Shown: piece after piece, positions 61,212 to 64,000 of the stretch | How positions within the stretch are numbered: the first letter of the stretch is position 1 | How the letters are laid out: every line of letters begins with the position of its first letter | Assembly: GCF_900176505.1 (NCBI RefSeq) | Contig: NZ_FWYB01000015.1 | Span: forward strand, 87,883-151,882 | Reading direction: 5' to 3' | Source of the DNA: Pedobacter nyackensis | Lineage (GTDB): Bacteria > Bacteroidota > Bacteroidia > Sphingobacteriales > Sphingobacteriaceae | DNA: 64,000 nucleotides | Program-made: the position numbers and the translations under genes | The notes under the pieces: model-generated | The model's database searches: none | What the model was told of the DNA's origin: nothing | What the model saw: the letters and a program-made list of their open reading frames with translations, nothing else

Positions 61212-62783
61212 ATGAAAAAAAATTGCCTCTGTTTAATTTTTCTTTTGTTAGTAACACTGGTTTTTACCAGGTGCAGTCCTGATCAAAATAGGAGTACAGT
61301 AGAAGTTAAACCCTTACGGGATAAAAAAGTTAAGATAAAAGATATGTTTGGTATTAATGGATTCGAATGGGATTTCTATGATAACCATTATAATTTTGAT
61401 ACGGCAAAGTATAGTTTAATTAAAACTTTTGGTGGCTTTAGACATTTCTTAGATTGGGACAGAATTGAACCTGAAAAAGGAGTATTTCGCTTTAACCATA
61501 AGCCAGAAGGTGGTTGGAGTTATGATGAGATTTATCATAAAGCGCATCAGGATAGTATAGATGTTCTTATTGATTTGCAAATAACGCCAGTCTGGATTGT
61601 AAATACTTATCCTGCAGCTAAAAGACAGAGAGATCTAATTCCAATTGATTATAAGGCGGTGCGGGATAAACCATCATCTTATAAAGAGATTGGCAAGGCG
61701 GGTTTTCAAATTGCAGCTCGTTATGGCAGAAATCGAAACATAGACAAAAGACTGATTCAAGTGCCGAAAGAGTCTGCTGATCCGGTTATAGGTTTAGGTT
61801 ATGTTAAATATGTCGAAAGTAGCAACGAGCCCGATAAATGGTGGAAAGGCAAGGATTGTGAACAAACGCCAGAAGAGTATGCTGCGCAACTTTCAGCTTT
61901 TTATGATGGACATAAAGGCACTTTAGGTAAAGGCGTTGGGATCAAAAATGCTGATCCAACTATGGTTGTTGTAATGGGTGGAATTGCCAAACCTAATGTT
62001 GAGTATGTAAAGAGAATGGTAGAATGGTGTAAAAAGAATAGGGGGGTGAAGAAAACGGGTGGCATTGATTTATGCTTTGACGTGATCAACTATCATATGT
62101 ATTCGAATGATTATACCGGTTGGTTCGCTTCATTTAGAAGTAAAGGGAGAGGGGTAGCACCGGAAACCAATGACATGACTAAAATTGCAGTATCTTTTAC
62201 TGACTACGTTAAATCGCTGGGCCAGGCTATTCCAATATGGTCTACTGAAACAGGCTATGATTTAAGTGATAATAGTATTCAGCGAGCCATAGCAATAGGG
62301 GCAAAATCTAAAGAGCTTACTCAAGCTGATTGGATTTTGAGATTGGGGTTAATGTATGCAAGGCTTGGTATTGATAAGTTGTTCTTTTATCAATTATATG
62401 ATAATAATGATCCTGGAACGGAAACAAGTAACCCATTTGGATTTTCAGGATTGGTTTCCAAGAATAAAAGGAGACCAGCTTCAGATTATATTTATCAGAC
62501 AACAAAATTAATGGGTAACTATAATTACTACAATACTATTAGCAACGATCCTATAGTTGATATATATAAACTTGGGAACAAAATGATGTATGTGCTGTTT
62601 GTTCCCGATGAAGTTGATAGAAAAGAGAAATATCAGCTGGATTTAGGTAGCGGTACTAAAACAGCATTAATTTATTCACTCAATCCTGGTTCTGATCAGA
62701 TGATAACTAAGGAGGTTCCTACAAATGATGGCCTTCTGGAATTAGAAACGACAGAAACTCCTATATTTGTTCAGGCGAAATAG
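61212..62783 (+). CDS. Glycoside hydrolase-like lipoprotein B
   Basis: 523 aa, paralogue of the protein at 57810. The signal LLLVTLVFTRC gives a lipidated Cys21. Shared landmarks: FGINGFEWDFYDNHY, FGGFRHFLDWDRIEPEKG, Glu206 in ESSNEPDKWW, INYHMYSND, and Glu346 in IWSTETGYD. The C-terminal beta-domain is LDLGSGTKTALIYSLNPG. The two copies differ most in the N-terminal loops and the SND loop. It is probably anchored at the cell surface or periplasm; it is expected to act on an exopolysaccharide, but the substrate is unknown. Confidence 0.82.
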   Translation: MKKNCLCLIFLLLVTLVFTRCSPDQNRSTVEVKPLRDKKVKIKDMFGINGFEWDFYDNHYNFDTAKYSLIKTFGGFRHFLDWDRIEPEKGVFRFNHKPEGGWSYDEIYHKAHQDSIDVLIDLQITPVWIVNTYPAAKRQRDLIPIDYKAVRDKPSSYKEIGKAGFQIAARYGRNRNIDKRLIQVPKESADPVIGLGYVKYVESSNEPDKWWKGKDCEQTPEEYAAQLSAFYDGHKGTLGKGVGIKNADPTMVVVMGGIAKPNVEYVKRMVEWCKKNRGVKKTGGIDLCFDVINYHMYSNDYTGWFASFRSKGRGVAPETNDMTKIAVSFTDYVKSLGQAIPIWSTETGYDLSDNSIQRAIAIGAKSKELTQADWILRLGLMYARLGIDKLFFYQLYDNNDPGTETSNPFGFSGLVSKNKRRPASDYIYQTTKLMGNYNYYNTISNDPIVDIYKLGNKMMYVLFVPDEVDRKEKYQLDLGSGTKTALIYSLNPGSDQMITKEVPTNDGLLELETTETPIFVQAK

Positions 62784-62798
62784 CTTGTAGCTCCAGTT

Positions 62799-62836
62799 AT
62801 AATTGAAGTGTATTAAGCGCTTCAATTATGATTTTT
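62799..62836 (+). terminator. Terminator after hydrolase B
   Basis: ATAATTGAAGTG (62799-62810) pairs with CGCTTCAATTAT (62818-62829) with one T-G pair; GATTTTTATC follows. It lies 16 nt after the stop codon. Confidence 0.75.
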
Positions 62837-63388
62837 ATCAATTCTTTTCGAGAATTTCCTTGCCTACTGTAGTATCAAGTTTCTTGGAAAAAGCATTTCG
62901 CTACTTTTTACTTTTCGAAGCCTTGCACTCCAAGAGATTGGGATTACCTTCAGGCCAATCGATATACCAGGAACTTCATAGCGATATTGATGTTTTGCCT
63001 GAATACCTGTAGAGGTATTTTTGTAAAACCAATTTTGGAAAGCTCGTCTATCTGCTCCCAGGCCCCTTACTGTGTTTCTTGATTGATGTAAATATAAGGT
63101 TTGGACTGCCTTGGGTCTGGGTATTGTCGTTTATAATTAGCGGATGTTAGATGGATACTGAACGGCTTTGTCCGATGAATGCCCGTCCATTACCCGTTCA
63201 TTATAGCCTTTCCTTATGTTGACTATAAGGAAAGACCGAGTGTGAATGGGCACATCTCTATATACTATATATGGTATAGCAAATGAGCAGCACAACTTGA
63301 GGCTATAGTATAAGCATTGATTGATTTCATTTATTATCCTTCTGGCATAGGGACTTAGGGTTTTCTTTGAAGTATTACTGTATTTAAG
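62837..63388. other. Gene-poor region upstream of the rRNA promoters
   Basis: About 550 nt without a convincing gene. Short open frames exist on both strands (plus 62803-63012; minus about 63132-62868 without an early ATG). They overlap, have no start signal, and may be remnants. A structured palindrome lies at 63193-63250. Confidence 0.5.
63193..63250. repeat. Nested palindrome upstream of rRNA operon
   Basis: CTTTCCTTAT (63208-63217) and ATAAGGAAAG (63225-63234) form a perfect 10-bp hairpin, enclosed by CCCGTTCA (63193-63200) with TGAATGGG (63243-63250). It is not followed by a T-run. It could be a REP-like element or a protein site. Confidence 0.55.
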
Positions 63389-63419
63389 TTTGTGGGGGCG
63401 TATAATTTTCCTACTTTTG
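63389..63419 (+). promoter_or_regulatory. rRNA operon promoter P1
   Basis: TTTG (63389-63392), 19 nt, TACTTTTG (63412-63419), followed by GCATCCC. This is an exact Bacteroidota consensus promoter about 505 nt upstream of the 16S gene. Confidence 0.85.
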
Positions 63420-63557
63420 CATCCCGCTTCGGAGGAAGGGAAATGGTGAAAAGGATATAGAGGAGGTTGATTTAAGGGCTTAGAATTAGAGATTGGTATT
63501 TCTTTATTAGTGTTTTAAAGCACTGGAAATAAAAAGGAAAAAAGTTTAATAAAAAAC

Positions 63558-63587
63558 TTGACAATGCTAAAAAGATTTCTACCTTTG
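63558..63587 (+). promoter_or_regulatory. rRNA operon promoter P2
   Basis: TTG (63558-63560), 19 nt, TACCTTTG (63580-63587), followed by GCAATCCC, very like the start region of P1. It is about 335 nt upstream of the 16S gene; two tandem promoters are usual for rRNA operons. Confidence 0.85.
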
Positions 63588-63923
63588 CAATCCCAAACAG
63601 AACGGGAGTTACCAAACGGAGTTTGCTAACAATAACAAAAAGATTGAAACGTTGAATATTTTAAAAGAGATCCGGAACATTAAGACCGGAGCGAAACTGA
63701 AGAATAGGAGATGCTAAGATATAAAAGAAGAACCGCGAGGAGATTCGATAAGTTCATTAAAGAGATGTCATTTATAAAGCGTAGCGAGGTAAGATAGTAC
63801 ATTTTCAAAGTACATGAAGACCAAGCTATTTTTTCAAGTCAGAATCTAACTAGACAATACAAATTAGAATAAGACTATTATTAATACAAGTTAAGAATGG
63901 TCAGTGTTCAAACATAACATTTT
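63588..63923 (+). other. rRNA leader
   Basis: About 335 nt between promoter P2 and the 16S gene, purine-rich, with no gene. AGTTCATTAAAGAGATG (63751-63767) resembles a boxA-type antitermination site only loosely. Processing stems could not be traced because the 3' partner lies outside the window. Confidence 0.7.

Positions 63924-64000
<77 letters not shown>

Noticed and set aside
62803..63012. 69-aa open frame after hydrolase B
   Set aside because: Begins with TTG inside the terminator hairpin and overlaps an equally open antisense frame; listed only as gene-poor region.

Overview
The window is a chromosomal segment of a Bacteroidota bacterium, most likely family Sphingobacteriaceae and Pedobacter-like. 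This is inferred from the protein families, the AT-rich intergenic DNA, the absence of strong Shine-Dalgarno sequences, and several promoters matching the Bacteroidota consensus TTG-N19-TAnnTTTG. I did not compute composition or run any search.

Layout. 1-1.6 kb: the end of a GMC oxidoreductase, a CvfB-type S1 protein and an unknown small gene. 1.7-9.0 kb: a complete minus-strand thiamine operon (thiS, thiC, a second ThiE-like gene, thiD, thiE, thiG, thiH, and thiF fused to rhodanese) behind a TPP riboswitch that abuts a terminator hairpin. 9-15.6 kb: two MFS transporters, a YtxH protein, a DinB-like protein, a prolyl oligopeptidase and a thioredoxin-like protein. 15.7-18.9 kb: a two-component operon (small charged exported protein, OmpR-type regulator, histidine kinase) divergent from a secreted Arg/Asp/Gly-rich protein; the two promoters are near mirror images with 11-bp-spaced repeats. 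19-40.8 kb: housekeeping and envelope genes (RpiB, a haem-containing lipoprotein, PIN-PhoH, M1 peptidase, Nudix, ChaA, MFS, TIM-barrel isomerase, CDGSH protein, gamma-glutamyltransferase-like, EEP nuclease, outer-membrane barrel). Between 22.6 and 23.05 kb lies an unrecognised structured RNA candidate with a consensus promoter and a terminator.

40.8-62.8 kb: a hybrid sensor kinase and a Wzx/Wzy-type exopolysaccharide cluster: free receiver, phosphoglycosyl transferase with a dead receiver domain, half-length TolC, Wzc-like copolymerase with a degraded kinase domain, polymerase, acetyltransferase, four glycosyltransferases and a flippase. It is followed by two paralogous glycoside hydrolases flanking a beta-helix lipoprotein. 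No Wza-type export lipoprotein is present in the cluster. Two coding poly-G tracts (10 and 8) suggest possible phase variation.

62.8-64 kb: a gene-poor stretch, two tandem consensus rRNA promoters, a leader, and the first 77 bases of a 16S rRNA gene on the plus strand.
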